Shown: positions 21,934 through 31,309 of the stretch, piece by piece
How positions within the stretch are numbered: the first letter of the stretch is position 1
How the letters are laid out: each line of letters opens with the position of its first letter
Assembly: GCA_032718475.1 (NCBI GenBank)
Contig: JAUCBJ010007948.1
Span: 1-31,309 of the forward strand
Length of the DNA: 31,309 nucleotides
Reading direction: 5' to 3'
Source: Nemertoderma westbladi
Lineage: Eukaryota > Xenacoelomorpha > Nemertodermatida > Nemertodermatidae
Made by a program: the position numbers and the translations under genes
The notes under the pieces: model-generated
What the model was told of the DNA's origin: nothing
The model's input: only the letters and a program-made list of their open reading frames with translations
The model's database searches: none

Positions 21934-22220
21934 CTCTTCGCCGGTGGCCACACTGCGGAGGGAGGTGGACGACTGAATAACTATAATGGATAGCGACGCA
22001 TAGGCCATGGACTTTAACACCCTGCGGGCCGCCACGGCCTGAGACAGTTGTCTTCCTGTAGGAGATGGTTTCCTCGCCTCTATTCAGTGACCCCTGAACC
22101 CAGGTCACACAGATTCCTCCTCCAGTGGTTCCTGGTGGCCATCTTGGATGGGAATGCCTTGGTGGGAGGGCCACGGCTGCGCTGGTCCATCATCTTTTAG
22201 AGTAAACTGAAGTGTAATAA
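21934..22220. other. GC-richer segment of unknown nature
   Basis: Markedly GC-richer than its surroundings and open in places on both strands. I recognise no protein. It ends 'aagtgtaataaattaat' with an AATAAA hexamer and passes into a (TAA)n microsatellite (about 22222-22256), so it could be the 3' end of an inserted element that includes the 74-bp array. Confidence 0.4.
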
Positions 22221-22440
22221 ATTAATAATAATAATAATAAATTATAATAATAATGAACAATATTTAATTATTTTAATTTAATTTAACAGTAAATGGAAAT
22301 TGACTGGGAAATAATATAAAAACTGTATTGGTAGTTTAATTATATCTGTACCCATTGTGGAATATATAAATAATATTAATATTTATTGTTTCTGGAGCAT
22401 GGTAATAATACTAATAAATTTTTACAAATTTATACTAATA

Positions 22441-22460
22441 CATTTTTTCATTTTCTTCAG
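22441..22460 (+). promoter_or_regulatory. Likely 3' splice site in the 5' UTR of the Apaf-1 homologue
   Basis: CATTTTTTCATTTTCTTCAG is a strong pyrimidine tract and AG acceptor ending 19 bases before the chosen start codon at 22480. It suggests a 5' UTR intron whose donor lies upstream and was not identified. It argues against the in-frame upstream ATG at 22357, which would encode a hydrophobic leader unlike any Apaf-1. Confidence 0.55.
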
Positions 22461-22479
22461 TAATCATTTAAAAATAATA

Positions 22480-24259
22480 ATGGAGAAAACAAATCATATT
22501 AGTGAAGAAATTCGCCATAATTTAATCTCAAACAGAACTGAATTTATAGAGAATACATTAGTGGATATCAATTTGTTAGGCCGTCTTCATCAGGATGGCA
22601 TACTATCATTCGATGAAGTTCAAAGAATAAACTATAAAGTAACCGACCAAGACAAAGCAGAAGCTCTACTTGATATGATTCTTGATAAAGATTCACAAGA
22701 AGGTGTACATTCCCTGTGTAAAGCTTTAAATGAAACTCTACAATCTCATATTTCGAAAATTATTGATCCGACAGACAGTATGAGAGTATTATATAATGGT
22801 AAAGGTCAAAGTCCAAATACCTTCGAATCAAATTTAACTGGAACTCCAGAAGATATTCTAGAACGTTGGCTAGTTCCTAAGATTCCAGCGTTTCATATTC
22901 CACGAAAAGATTTAGTAACTCAAGTCCGAGACAACTTGAAGAAACTGAGAACTGCTAGTGGGTGGGTGGTTATCCATGGTATGGGTGGTCTGGGAAAGAC
23001 AACCCTAGCTAAAGATTCCTTAAACGATACAGAGATTATCAATGCATTCCCAGGTGGTATATTTTGGGTTTCGGTTGGACCAATTGGAAATTAATCCATT
23101 CTACAGAAAATGAAAGAACTTTGCTTACGACTTGACAAAAAATGTGATCACCCATTCAGTATCACATCCTACAATAATGCTCTGAAGGAACTTTTCCACA
23201 AGAAATATCCGAGATCACTGATAATCCTAGATGATGTATGGGACTTAACAGTAATAGAAGCCTTTGATATCAACTGTCGAATTATGGTCACCACAAGAGA
23301 TGTAAATTGCATTCCCATGGATTATCAAAATGTGTTTCGGGTTCCAGTGGAGAGAGGATTAACTGATACTCAATGCTTGGAGTTACTGAACAAGTGGATG
23401 GAGAAGGAACCAAGGAATGTTTCAATGACAGAAGCTAAAAATGTTATTGCCAAGTGCAATGGATCACCATTGGCTATTAGTTTGGTTGGAGCAATGAAGA
23501 GGGATACACCAGAACTAACATGGAAATATTTTGAAGATCGCCTAGTTAAATTAGATGCTTCTTTGTTGAGTTATAACAAATCAATTAATATTACTATAGC
23601 AATTAGTATAGACCAGTTACCACAAGATCTTCAAGTTCACTACTTCAAATTAGCTGTATTTAGTCAAGTTGAGTGTCTCGAATTCCATTCTGACATTGTA
23701 AGTAAGTTATGGGATTGTGATATCGAAGATACCATGGTGACCTTAAAAAAATTGTCAAATAAATCACTTCTTTCTTATAATTCGCATTCTAAGTTTTGGT
23801 CTTTACATCCACTGCTAATGGCATATATCGATGAAGAAGGAGATTCAACTGAGAGTCATAAACACTTGGTAAAGATATATAAAGAGAAATGCCAAGGCGA
23901 ATTTGGAAATTTATATGACGATGGGTATGTGCATGACTTCCTTGCCAGACATATGGCAAAAGCAAAACTCTGGGAAGAAAGACACCAATTATTAACCAAC
24001 ATTCTATGGATTAAAACCAAAATAGAGATATGCGGCCCCTCAAGACTCATAGCTGATTACGACTTGGTTGACCATAAACATTCTGAGGAGCAATTAATGG
24101 AGCAAACTGGTTACCGTTCTGTTATAAAACGGTTCTGCGCAAATCTCACTGGCAAATTCAGTTGTGATATAATTCAAATTGGATTGATGACTGAAAAAAG
24201 TGCAGATATTTATAAAAAGTCACGGGAAATTGCTGTTAAAGGTGAATTATTTTTAAATT
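22480..24259 (+). CDS. APAF1: Apaf-1 homologue, exon 1: CARD, NB-ARC, winged-helix and helical domains
   Basis: Apaf-1 is the cytosolic scaffold that oligomerises into the apoptosome and recruits an initiator caspase through its CARD. From ATG 22480, residues 1 to about 95 form a CARD ('ILSFDEVQRINYKV', 'KAEALLDMILDKDSQ'). 'WVVIHGMGGLGKTTLAKDSL' holds the P-loop (Lys173). 'SLIILDDVWD' is Walker B (Asp251-Asp252). 'TTRD' (Arg273) is the sensor motif and 'CNGSPLAISLVGA' (Pro330) the GxP motif. 'LHPLLM' (His443) sits where Apaf-1 has LHD. 'DFLARHMAKAKLWEE' and 'LWIKTKIEICGPSRLIADYD' match the helical region. An in-frame TAA occurs at codon 205; homology continues in the same frame on both sides. 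The exon ends in phase 1 before GTCAGT at 24260. Joined to exon 2, the gene is 1,315 codons including both stops, close to vertebrate Apaf-1. Confidence 0.9.
23092..23094 (+). other. In-frame TAA inside the Apaf-1 NB-ARC domain
   Basis: The frame reads 'FWVSVGPIGN', TAA, 'SILQKMKELCLRLDKK'. Related Apaf-1 proteins align across this point without a gap, so the stop replaces a sense codon, for example AAA or CAA. It could be a nonsense mutation, an allelic null, a base-calling error or a recoded stop. Confidence 0.9.
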
Positions 24260-24297
24260 GTCAGTATAAAATAGTGAACAAAGTTATTTATTTTTTA

Positions 24298-24729
24298 GGC
24301 TCTTTTTCGGAAACGGGGGCATATTTTCAAAAAAATTGCAAGTCATTTTTTTTACATTTTAAGACTATTCATGAATGAAAAGATTGATATTGAACTCATT
24401 TATATTCTAGAATTTATGGTAGCTAGTATTTATTAATAAAATAAACAATACCATTTATGTATTCACGGAAGAGTACTATTGATTAGAAATTAATTTATAG
24501 TAACTAAAATATAATATTCCAGAATATTAATAACTAGATTACTAATTGTTTTTTTTTATGGTAGCTAACACAGTGATTTTTTACTAGCTAGAACTTTTTT
24601 AAATTATATAAAAAAAATACTAGCTTGTAAAAAAACACTAGCTAGTAGCTACCATAACAAAATATCTACTATAAGAACATTAACCTGGAACTATTCAGGA
24701 TAATATGCCCCCGTTTCCGAAAAAGAGCC
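24298..24729. mobile_element. 432-bp MITE-like element with perfect 28-bp terminal inverted repeats
   Basis: 24298-24325 (starts GGCTCTTTTTCGGAAACGGG) and 24702-24729 (ends CGTTTCCGAAAAAGAGCC) are perfect inverted repeats of 28 bp. Internally, 'ttatggtagcta' near 24556 and 'tagctaccataa' near 24646 form a second, nested inverted repeat. There is no coding capacity. No clear target-site duplication is visible: flanks are 'ttttta' and 'atttat'. Confidence 0.85.
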
Positions 24730-25603
24730 ATTTATTATGCATATATCTATCATAATAAATAATATTTTTTACATTTTAAGACTATTCATGAATGAAAATA
24801 TTGATATTGAACTCATTTATATTCTAGAATTTATGGTAGCTAGTATTTATTAATAAAATAAACAATACCATTTATGTATTCACGGAAGAGTACTATTGAT
24901 TAGAAATTAATTTATAGTAACTAAAATATAATATTCCAGAATATTAATAACTAGATTACTAATTGTTTTTTTTTTTATGGTAGCTAACACAGTGATTTTT
25001 TACTAGCTAGAACTTTTTTAAATTATATAAAAAAAATACTAGCTTGTAAAAAAACACTAGCTAGTAGCTACCATAACAAAATATCTACTATAAGAACATT
25101 AACCTGGAACTATTCAGGATAATATGCCCCCGTTTCCGAAAAAGAGCCATTTATTATGCATATATCTATCATAATAAATAATATTTTTTACATTTTAAGA
25201 CTATTCATGAATGAAAATATTGATATTGAACTCATTTATATTCTAGAATTTATGGTAGCTAGTATTTATTAATAAAATAAACAATACCATTTATGTATTC
25301 ACGGAAGAGTACTATTGATTAGAAATTAATTTATAGTAACTAAAATATAATATTCCAGAATATTAATAACTAGATTACTAATTGTTTTTTTTTTTATGGT
25401 AGCTAACACAGTGATTTTTTACTAGCTAGAACTTTTTTAAATTATATAAATAAAATACTAGCTTGTAAAAAAAACACTAGCTAGTAGCTACCATAACAAA
25501 ATATCTACTATAAGAACATTAACCTGGAACTATTCAGGATAATATGCCCCCGTTTCCGAAAAAGAGCCATTTATTATGCATATATCTATCATAATAAATA
25601 ATA
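24354..25603. repeat. Three tandem copies of a 417-419-bp unit derived from the MITE-like element
   Basis: The string 'acattttaagactattcatg' occurs at 24354, 24771 and 25190. The right terminal repeat occurs three times (24702-24729, 25121-25148, 25541-25568) but the left one only once (24298-24325). So the repeated unit is the element without its left end plus about 36 bp of right flank. Copies are nearly identical, differing mainly in T-run length and in a few bases (for example 'gaaaagattg' against 'gaaaatattg'), which indicates recent tandem duplication rather than three insertions. Confidence 0.93.
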
Positions 25604-25745
25604 CTTAATCAATTAATGTTCCCTCAAGCTTTTACTTCAATTACATTTTTAATTATTGGTAAACCCAGAACAAGCACAATGCCGTGTGTCAATTAAATAC
25701 ACTCTATATTTTTTTTAATACATTTGAATTCTATTTCAATTTCAG

Positions 25746-27910
25746 ACACGAAACTTTACTTTGATCTATGCAACCCCCTCAACAAAATCGATGAGAAAAC
25801 AGAAGAACAATTTTCAATGAAGTTACTAGAGGATTACGAAACCCGACTAACTTATGGAATTCAGTACTCCTCTGATGGAAAAACGATTCTGATATATGTT
25901 GATAACAAATTAATGATTTGTGATGCCGAAAGCGGGAAAAAGATTCTTACTGAAGATAAGATAAATATAAATTCATTTGTGTACGAAGCAAAATTATCTA
26001 CTGATGGTAAACGGATCTGTTATCGGACATTTGATGGTGCAGTTCAGATACGGGATGCTACTGAAGGGGAATTAATATTTGAACACTTTGATTCTCATTC
26101 GATAATAAACCAGGATGATATAACCAATCAAACTATTACAAACACTATCAACTTCCATCCCAAAGATTCCAACATAATTTGTTTTTCTTCCCAAAACGGA
26201 TCAATAACTTGTAAGTTTCCTGACTCACTTATAACTTTGGACTCCAACTTCTCTTCATGGGTGGGAGTTTCTTTCTCACCAAGTGGAAAATACTTAGCCA
26301 GTTACACAAATAATCAACCAGATAATAAATTTTGGGACTTTATGAATTTGAATTCAATTCATGAGCCAATGGGAGTTTATAAGTTAGGTAAAACTAGTAC
26401 AGAATGTTTGGAATGGGTTTCAGACGAAACTATAATTGTAGTTTACAAAGATATCATTGACACAAACAAGAAATGGCTCAGTGTATTTTTTCAGTGTTGG
26501 AATGTATTCAATTATAAGAAGGTTTGGGAAAGTTCTATATTTGCTGATTTCTACGACCTAGAGTTCCAGGGAATAAAATACATCAAGTCCAGTAATCTGG
26601 TACTGAGGAAAACGGGATACCCACAATACGGGGGATCAGATATGGATCTCCTGGATGCCAAAAACGGAAATACAATCCACCGAATGCGAAGCTATTCAAC
26701 CGAACCAGTTAGGTTACCGTTAAACTGCGTCGATATCAGTCCATCTGCACAGAATCTGTGTAACTGGAATGTGGGTAAAAATAATGTATTAAAGGTTATA
26801 CCCGTCAGTATCAAATCATCCAGCAGTGGCATATCAACTGGATACTTGGAGATTCGAGCGGTTTTAGATACGGAACCTGTGACCATAGCAGCGTGTACAC
26901 AGTACTCCCTTCACATCATGGACATGGCGGGAAATATTAAACTAACTAAAGACGAAAAGAGTCCCATATGGGTGTTAATTGGATTAAAAAACAAACCTGT
27001 TTTCGCTTACGGGTGTAGAAACGGTATTATACAGGTTTATTACAAAAATAAACTCATTAGTTTACCAACAACCTCTGCTGACCTCGTAAAAATGTTGGTT
27101 TTTGCTGCTCCATCGAACTATTTAGTTAGCGCGGCGGCTGATAAACTCAGTGTGTGGAGTTATAAAGACTCTGTTGAATTATTATTCGAATTTTATCCCA
27201 ATCGTGGGTCTATAATTAGGCAGTTAGTAGCATTGTATAGTAGCAACACTGTAGCAACCCTAGATGAGAGTGGCGAACTAGTTCTTACCAATATTTTAAC
27301 TGGGAAACATTCGGTTGTGGATTATAAATTCCCAGTTGTGTCCTGGTTGAAAGTTTTACCGGATTCTGAAAATATTCTTGTTTACTTGCCCTTCAGTCCC
27401 AGTTGGATAGTAAAAGTAACTGACAATGGATTCCAGTTTAAGGAATTAGGGACTTTCAGTTTTTCAGCAATCGGATTCTCTCCTAACAATTGTTCCAATT
27501 TAGCCGTAGCAAAGGGTTCAGTTGTACTAGTTTATACTAAAGACGGAATTCCGTTTCATATAAATAATAATACTTTGACTAAAGATGATTTAGATTTTAA
27601 AATAGAATCTAATAATTGGGTTGAACAATTATCCAGTATTACTGGTTATAATTATATATGTTCTGCTTTAATTAACAATATGGATGGAGTCAGAGCTCTG
27701 AATTTTGTAAACAAAGATTCCGATACGATTATTATTAGAGGTGAATTAAATATTTCGTTGTATTCAGTTGGAGGTGAATTTTTACAAAAACTTCCTATCA
27801 GAGCTGATGTTACCGGTGATACTATCAGCTGTTCCTTAAACTCATTGAAGTTTGTTGTTGTTGATGAGGATCAAAACATTTATATCTTCAAACCTCTAAC
27901 TGGAATTTAA
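25746..27910 (+). CDS. APAF1: Apaf-1 homologue, exon 2: C-terminal WD40 propellers
   Basis: A single open frame of about 720 residues ends at TAA 27908-27910. The WD40 repeats are degenerate but visible: 'YGIQYSSDGKTILIYVDNKL', 'AKLSTDGKRICYRTFDGAVQ', 'VSFSPSGKYLASY' with FWDF, 'CLEWVSDETIIVVYKD' with CWNV, 'CVDISPSAQNLCNWN', and later 'IGFSPNNCSNLAVAKGS'. The last residues, 'SLKFVVVDEDQNIYIFKPL', resemble the end of vertebrate Apaf-1, so the C terminus is probably complete. In Apaf-1 this region forms two beta-propellers that hold the protein inactive and bind cytochrome c. The length here fits two propellers. The GH dipeptide of classic WD40 repeats is mostly absent. There is no ATG at the exon start, which agrees with splicing from exon 1. 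Confidence 0.87.
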
Positions 27911-28207
27911 CCTCGGTAGTTAATTCTATGGTTATTGTGAATTTAATTTTTGTTTAACCATAAAATATAATTATTATTATCAATGTTGTTAATTCAAAAT
28001 CTAATCTAATTTGTGCACTAAATGAAATTACGTGGCCAAATCAAAAACAGTCTCAGACTTTCCTAAGGTGAATTATTAAGATTACGTGCCACTGTAACTT
28101 GCTATTATCCATTAATTGATAACTTAACATTGAGACCAAATCTCAATTAGACGACACGGCAATTGCGTCCTTTTTTTTACAATTATGCAAACATGAGTTT
28201 ATTAACA
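27911..28207. other. Downstream flank of the Apaf-1 homologue
   Basis: Presumed 3' UTR and spacer. No canonical AATAAA is seen in the first 300 bases after the stop; 'cataaaatataa' near 27959 is a weak candidate. The 'aaaatctaatctaatttg' string near 27997 resembles the LINE tail at 19577-19602. Confidence 0.5.
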
Positions 28208-28265
28208 TATCACTTATAATATATACAATAATTTCGTAATGTTACAATTTTGGAATAAAACTACA

Positions 28266-28402
28266 TACATACTTGTTGCAAAGTACTTTACAGTGTTCTG
28301 ATCCTCGAGGCTTTATTTTCACTCACTCAGTAACGGTCGTTCGTGTAACAAAGCCACTCGGATCATTACACTGTAAAGTGCTACTTTACACACAAGTATG
28401 TA
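28266..28402. mobile_element. Fold-back (MITE-like) element, copy 2
   Basis: Same arms as 795-930: starts TACATACTTG, contains CTTTACAGTGT, and ends with 'acactgtaaag' and 'caagtatgta'. Small internal differences include 'agtaacggtcgttcg' for 'gctacgttcgttcg'. Confidence 0.65.
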
Positions 28403-28593
28403 GCAAAAAAAAGCAATAGAAATTAAAAATTAAAAAAATTAAAAAAAGCATAAAAATTCATCCCTCTCCAGGGGAAATTGGACGCAAATAACAGAAGATT
28501 ACTCTTAAAAATAAAACTGTAAGCTGTTCTATTGTGTTTAGTTTATTGTTTTGGTTTAAATAACGTGTCACTGTAACCTGCTCCTTTCCCTAA

Positions 28594-28607
28594 CCCCCCC
28601 CCCCCCC
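28594..28607. repeat. Poly-C run (14)
   Basis: Counterpart of the 22-base run at 1126-1147. Confidence 0.9.
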
Positions 28608-29015
28608 TGTCTCTATTATTAATTAATAGCGTTTACAACTGCTCTATTATTTATAATTATAATTGCTACTTTACTATTCACCAATAATGAATTTTACATA
28701 ATATCATCTATTGTTGATTTAGTAGCGTTTATTTCAGCCCTATTATATTTTATCGTTATTATATATTACTCAAGTATTTATAACTGGTTTAGGAATAATT
28801 AAGTACCAATTTTAATATAATATATTGTTGATACAATAGTAATTATTTATGAATAATTTTCTACCCTAGAAATTATCACTTAATATAATATTGTTTATCG
28901 CTACTGAAATATAATTTTATAGGATGTATTTATGATTTATATAATGCTACAATAATAGTTTAGCACCTAGAATATCATTTTATTATGATTTATACTTTTA
29001 TTCTCTGATTATCAA

Positions 29016-29315
29016 CAGGGTTGCCACTTTAAATCAGTTTCAATTTTCCCTGACCTTTTGAAAAATTTCCCAGACTAAAGTTTATAATATAAATGACTTC
29101 TATCTATATTTCTTCTTCTTGAAAAATTCTGACTTTATATTTATATTTAGTGATGTGAGGAAACAGAATGGCGAGCGAAGGGAGGAAGTTTTTTACACAT
29201 TTTCACTTTATGACACAAATTCCCTGACTTTTCCCTGATTTGCCCAATATTTACTAGAATTCCCTGACATTTCCCATTCCCATTCACTGACTATTCCAGG
29301 TGAGAGGCAACCCTG
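29016..29315. mobile_element. 300-bp non-autonomous DNA transposon, inserted in repeat copy B
   Basis: The ends are perfect 10-bp inverted repeats, CAGGGTTGCC and GGCAACCCTG. It is flanked on both sides by ATCAA (29011-29015 and 29316-29320). Copy A at 1554-1558 has a single ATCAA with no insert, so the empty site is preserved. The interior has several 'ttccctga' phrases. The CAGGG-type ends recall hAT-like MITEs, but those usually leave 8-bp duplications and only 5 bp are clear here, so the superfamily is uncertain. Confidence 0.82.
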
Positions 29316-29456
29316 ATCAAAAAAATGATTATTGATTATTAAAAATTTCAATTATTATTGCCCCATTCGCGTGCAGACTGCTAAGTAGTGCTATTATCAT
29401 ATATTTATTTAGCTATTAAATTATTAACTAATAGTAAACCAGTATATGTATGTAAT

Positions 29457-29975
29457 TGATGTTATATAGTGTCTGGTTAGAGATGTGTTCATTATACTTG
29501 ACACAGTGAACCCGCCGTAGCATTCTTGTGAATGTGCCATCCAGAGATTCTGGTGTCCTCAGGGGTTAGAGCCCAGTAAGGACTCCCAAAGGAGTACTGG
29601 TACTACTGCTGCTCTAAATATTCGGACCTTAAGTTTCCGATGAATTCTGTGTGACTTCCAAATCCTGCAAAGCCCATTCAATGCTGCGCATACCTTTCAC
29701 TTACGTGTCCGAATGTCCTCATTTGATTTCCGATCGATGATCCCAGGTAGCAGAAATCGTCTACATGCCCAACAAGCATACCGAGCTTATGCTGTTACCA
29801 TCAGACATTTTCTGGAGACTTTCGAAGTTAACTATTGTGGTCTTCTTAGAATTACCGGTAACAAATAGACCAACACTAGAAGTAGCCTGTTCTAATGAGC
29901 TGAGGAACTCATTAGATATTTCGTCTTTCTTTTTTGAAAACTCCTCAATTATCCATTTAAGCGCCAGAAGGACAC
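29457..29975 (-). pseudogene. Second minus-strand copy of the non-LTR reverse transcriptase remnant
   Basis: Aligns at DNA level with 1848-2270 ('cattcttgtgaatgtgccat', 'cggaccttaagtttccgatg', 'ccaggta.cagaa.tcgtc') and, after a deletion, with about 2686-2730 ('ctcaattatcc'). It has more indels and stops than copy A and no intact motif block. The deletion removes the segment around the catalytic motif. Confidence 0.75.
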
Positions 29976-31309
29976 ATTATTGTTCTACAAAGTCATCAGG
30001 CAATACTCTTTTCAAAGTGGTTCTTTCAACCATTTAGGCGATCTGCTGGTGATATTAAGATTATAAGATCCGCAACTCAAACTAGAAAGCCAGCAAGCTG
30101 GCTGGAAGGAGCCCGGGGGAAAAATCCTAGCCAAGACTATTACAAAGAACTATGTCAGTCAGCAGTAAGTAAACTAAAATTGTCTAAACTGCAAGGCGTG
30201 AGGCTAGCTGACTTTGTGGCTCGCCCCACATAATAAAAAATGCAACTTAGCTACCACTAACAAAAATATAATATGAAGCAAATAATTTCATTATCAAGCA
30301 CGTTTACAAGATATAAGATGCGATTACCGAATATTTATAAAAAATGCCCATGATGCACAACCAGATAAATAACAACGAATAGAGCCAAATAACCAATTTA
30401 GTTTCCTTCTATAGGTATTACCCCGTCGTCAAGCGGAATATCTCTTCCCAGTGAATTCTATGTGAATATGAATACTCCTTAGGCGGTAGGCCAGAGTGGG
30501 CTCCTTAAATACATGCAACTACTGTATTATACTGTAGGTCAACTATAAAACATTTTGCAATCCACAGTGAGTATCGACTGCCATAGGACACAACACACTG
30601 CTTTGTGTAACTAAAATTCATTCTCCTGATCCACCCCCTAACATAGCAGAGTGAGTAACCTTATTGTAGATATACCCTTAGGAAGCACTGGGAGAGCAAT
30701 CAGCTTATGGGGTAATACATTAGAAACCAACAGCTTATGTGTGAGTAAACATTGCCTTTCCTTATAGCCTACTAGTAAAACTTGGCAACCAACACGTTTT
30801 TCTATGACTATGTATAACATATTAAGCCATATTTCATCATGAACACCAGCTGTTATTTTACCATTGCTTTTAATTTCGCGACAAAACAATGTCAAAAAAC
30901 TAAATATATCGAATACCACACATACAGTAGAATCGATCTGAAATTTTGTAACGCGATTATGAACCACCAAAGCAATGTACTTGCAAAATTTCATCAAAAT
31001 CGCCAGGCAGGAAGTGCCTTAACCTAGATAATTATCAGTCAGTCAGTATGTCAGTCAGTGTAATGTATCCTGAGATTTTTACAGAAAGTATCCCTGAGAT
31101 TCTTACAGTAAGTATCCCGCTGTCAAGCGGGCTCCTAATGAAACAAAATTCATCTTTGGGTGGGTGGGAGAGATTAACTCTCTCAGTAACTTTGCAATCA
31201 TTTGGAAACAATATGCAAATGTTGCACTCAATAGAATCATTAGAATCAATAGAACTATTCATATATTTAGTTGGTGCCGCTGGAAAGGCGGTAGAAATAC
31301 TATAATTCT
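29976..31309. other. Right end: no recognisable gene
   Basis: Items seen: a perfect 7-bp hairpin AGCCAGC-AA-GCTGGCT (30088-30103); the string 'tgtggctcgccccaca' (about 30215-30230), matching the right end of the 17685-18210 element; 'cagtcagt' iterations (31037-31060); two tandem copies of a unit of about 23 bp beginning TATCC (31066-31111); and a hairpin CCCGCT-GTCA-AGCGGG near 31115. The minus-strand open frame at 30638-30997 (119 residues) and the plus-strand frame ending at 30233 resemble nothing I know. The 'aaatttcatcaaaatcg' phrase near 30987 is typical of non-coding invertebrate repeats. Confidence 0.5.

Larger units (their letters stand above)
24260..25745 (+). other. Intron of the Apaf-1 homologue (1,486 bp, phase 1)
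   Basis: The donor is GTCAGT at 24260. The acceptor is 'ctatttcaatttcag' ending at 25745, with a good pyrimidine tract. Both are phase 1, and joining them makes codon TAC and keeps the frame (GELFLNY-TKLYFDL). Protein similarity to Apaf-1 ends just before the donor and WD40 sequence starts just after the acceptor. Most of the intron consists of one inverted-repeat element amplified in tandem. Confidence 0.82.
28208..29456 (-). repeat. Dispersed repeat copy B: 3' flank of the minus-strand retrotransposon
   Basis: Near-identical in order and sequence to 738-1811, including the fold-back element, the 'catccctctccagggg' block, the C run (28594-28607) and the AT-rich block that follows. It differs by lacking the 955-969 poly-G and by carrying a 300-bp insertion at 29016-29315. 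It leads into a reverse-transcriptase remnant exactly as copy A does, so the two are copies of one element or of one duplicated segment. Confidence 0.75.

Noticed and set aside
22357-22479. Upstream in-frame ATG adding 41 hydrophobic residues to the Apaf-1 homologue
   Set aside because: A strong splice acceptor lies between it and the CARD, and Apaf-1 CARDs start at the N terminus. It is more likely intron sequence.
23062-23094. A 33-nt GT...AG intron that would remove the in-frame TAA
   Set aside because: GTTGGA...CTACAG (23074-23106) is in phase, but it is far below normal animal intron length. The segment it would remove aligns with conserved Apaf-1 sequence on both sides of the stop.
23092-23094. 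TAA as a sense codon in a variant genetic code
   Set aside because: TAA ends exon 2 at the expected C terminus and no other in-frame TAA occurs in conserved coding sequence.
30638-30997. 119-residue minus-strand gene
   Set aside because: It has no recognisable domain, and it overlaps phrases typical of non-coding invertebrate repeats.

Overview
The window is invertebrate animal nuclear DNA. It is AT-rich and mostly made of mobile-element debris and tandem repeats. The animal origin is shown by a spliced gene with the CARD / NB-ARC / WD40 layout of Apaf-1, decayed non-LTR retrotransposons, several short inverted-repeat DNA elements, and a decayed member of an invertebrate element-linked protein family (GDDTD / GCDTT / Cys-rich tail). 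I cannot place the species. Sponge, cnidarian or another AT-rich invertebrate would all fit.

Left arm (1-8.0 kb): a non-LTR retrotransposon copy on the minus strand with its 3' flank (738-3045), a 786-bp element with perfect terminal inverted repeats (3959-4744), a short cluster of RFX X-box-like sites (4829-5126), a frameshifted GDDTD/GCDTT-family pseudogene on the minus strand (about 5400-6640), and a small plus-strand fragment of the same retrotransposon (7485-7688).

Tandem-repeat corridor (8.0-22.2 kb): the dominant object is a 7,770-bp array of 165 consecutive 47-bp units that keeps exact register (8035-15804). It is followed by a 30-bp array (22 units), a 23-bp array (6 units), a (ACG)n run inside an inverted-repeat element, and a 74-bp array (about 21 units). 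Between them lie remnants of at least three non-LTR coding regions, all on the plus strand.

Gene (22.4-27.9 kb): a two-exon Apaf-1 homologue, the only gene here that looks near-intact. Exon 1 (22480-24259) carries CARD, NB-ARC and the helical region. Exon 2 (25746-27910) carries the WD40 propellers. Both splice sites are phase 1 and the joined length is 3,945 nt, a multiple of three. Two oddities stand out: one in-frame TAA in the nucleotide-binding domain, about 30 codons after the P-loop, and an intron filled by three tandem copies of a palindromic transposon-like unit.

Right arm (27.9-31.3 kb): a second copy of the left-arm retrotransposon and flank, same orientation. A 300-bp inverted-repeat element is inserted in it, and the left copy preserves the matching empty site. 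The last 1.2 kb has no recognisable gene.

Except for the Apaf-1 homologue, the coding remnants do not work together. They record repeated insertion, decay and local amplification next to a conserved apoptosis gene.
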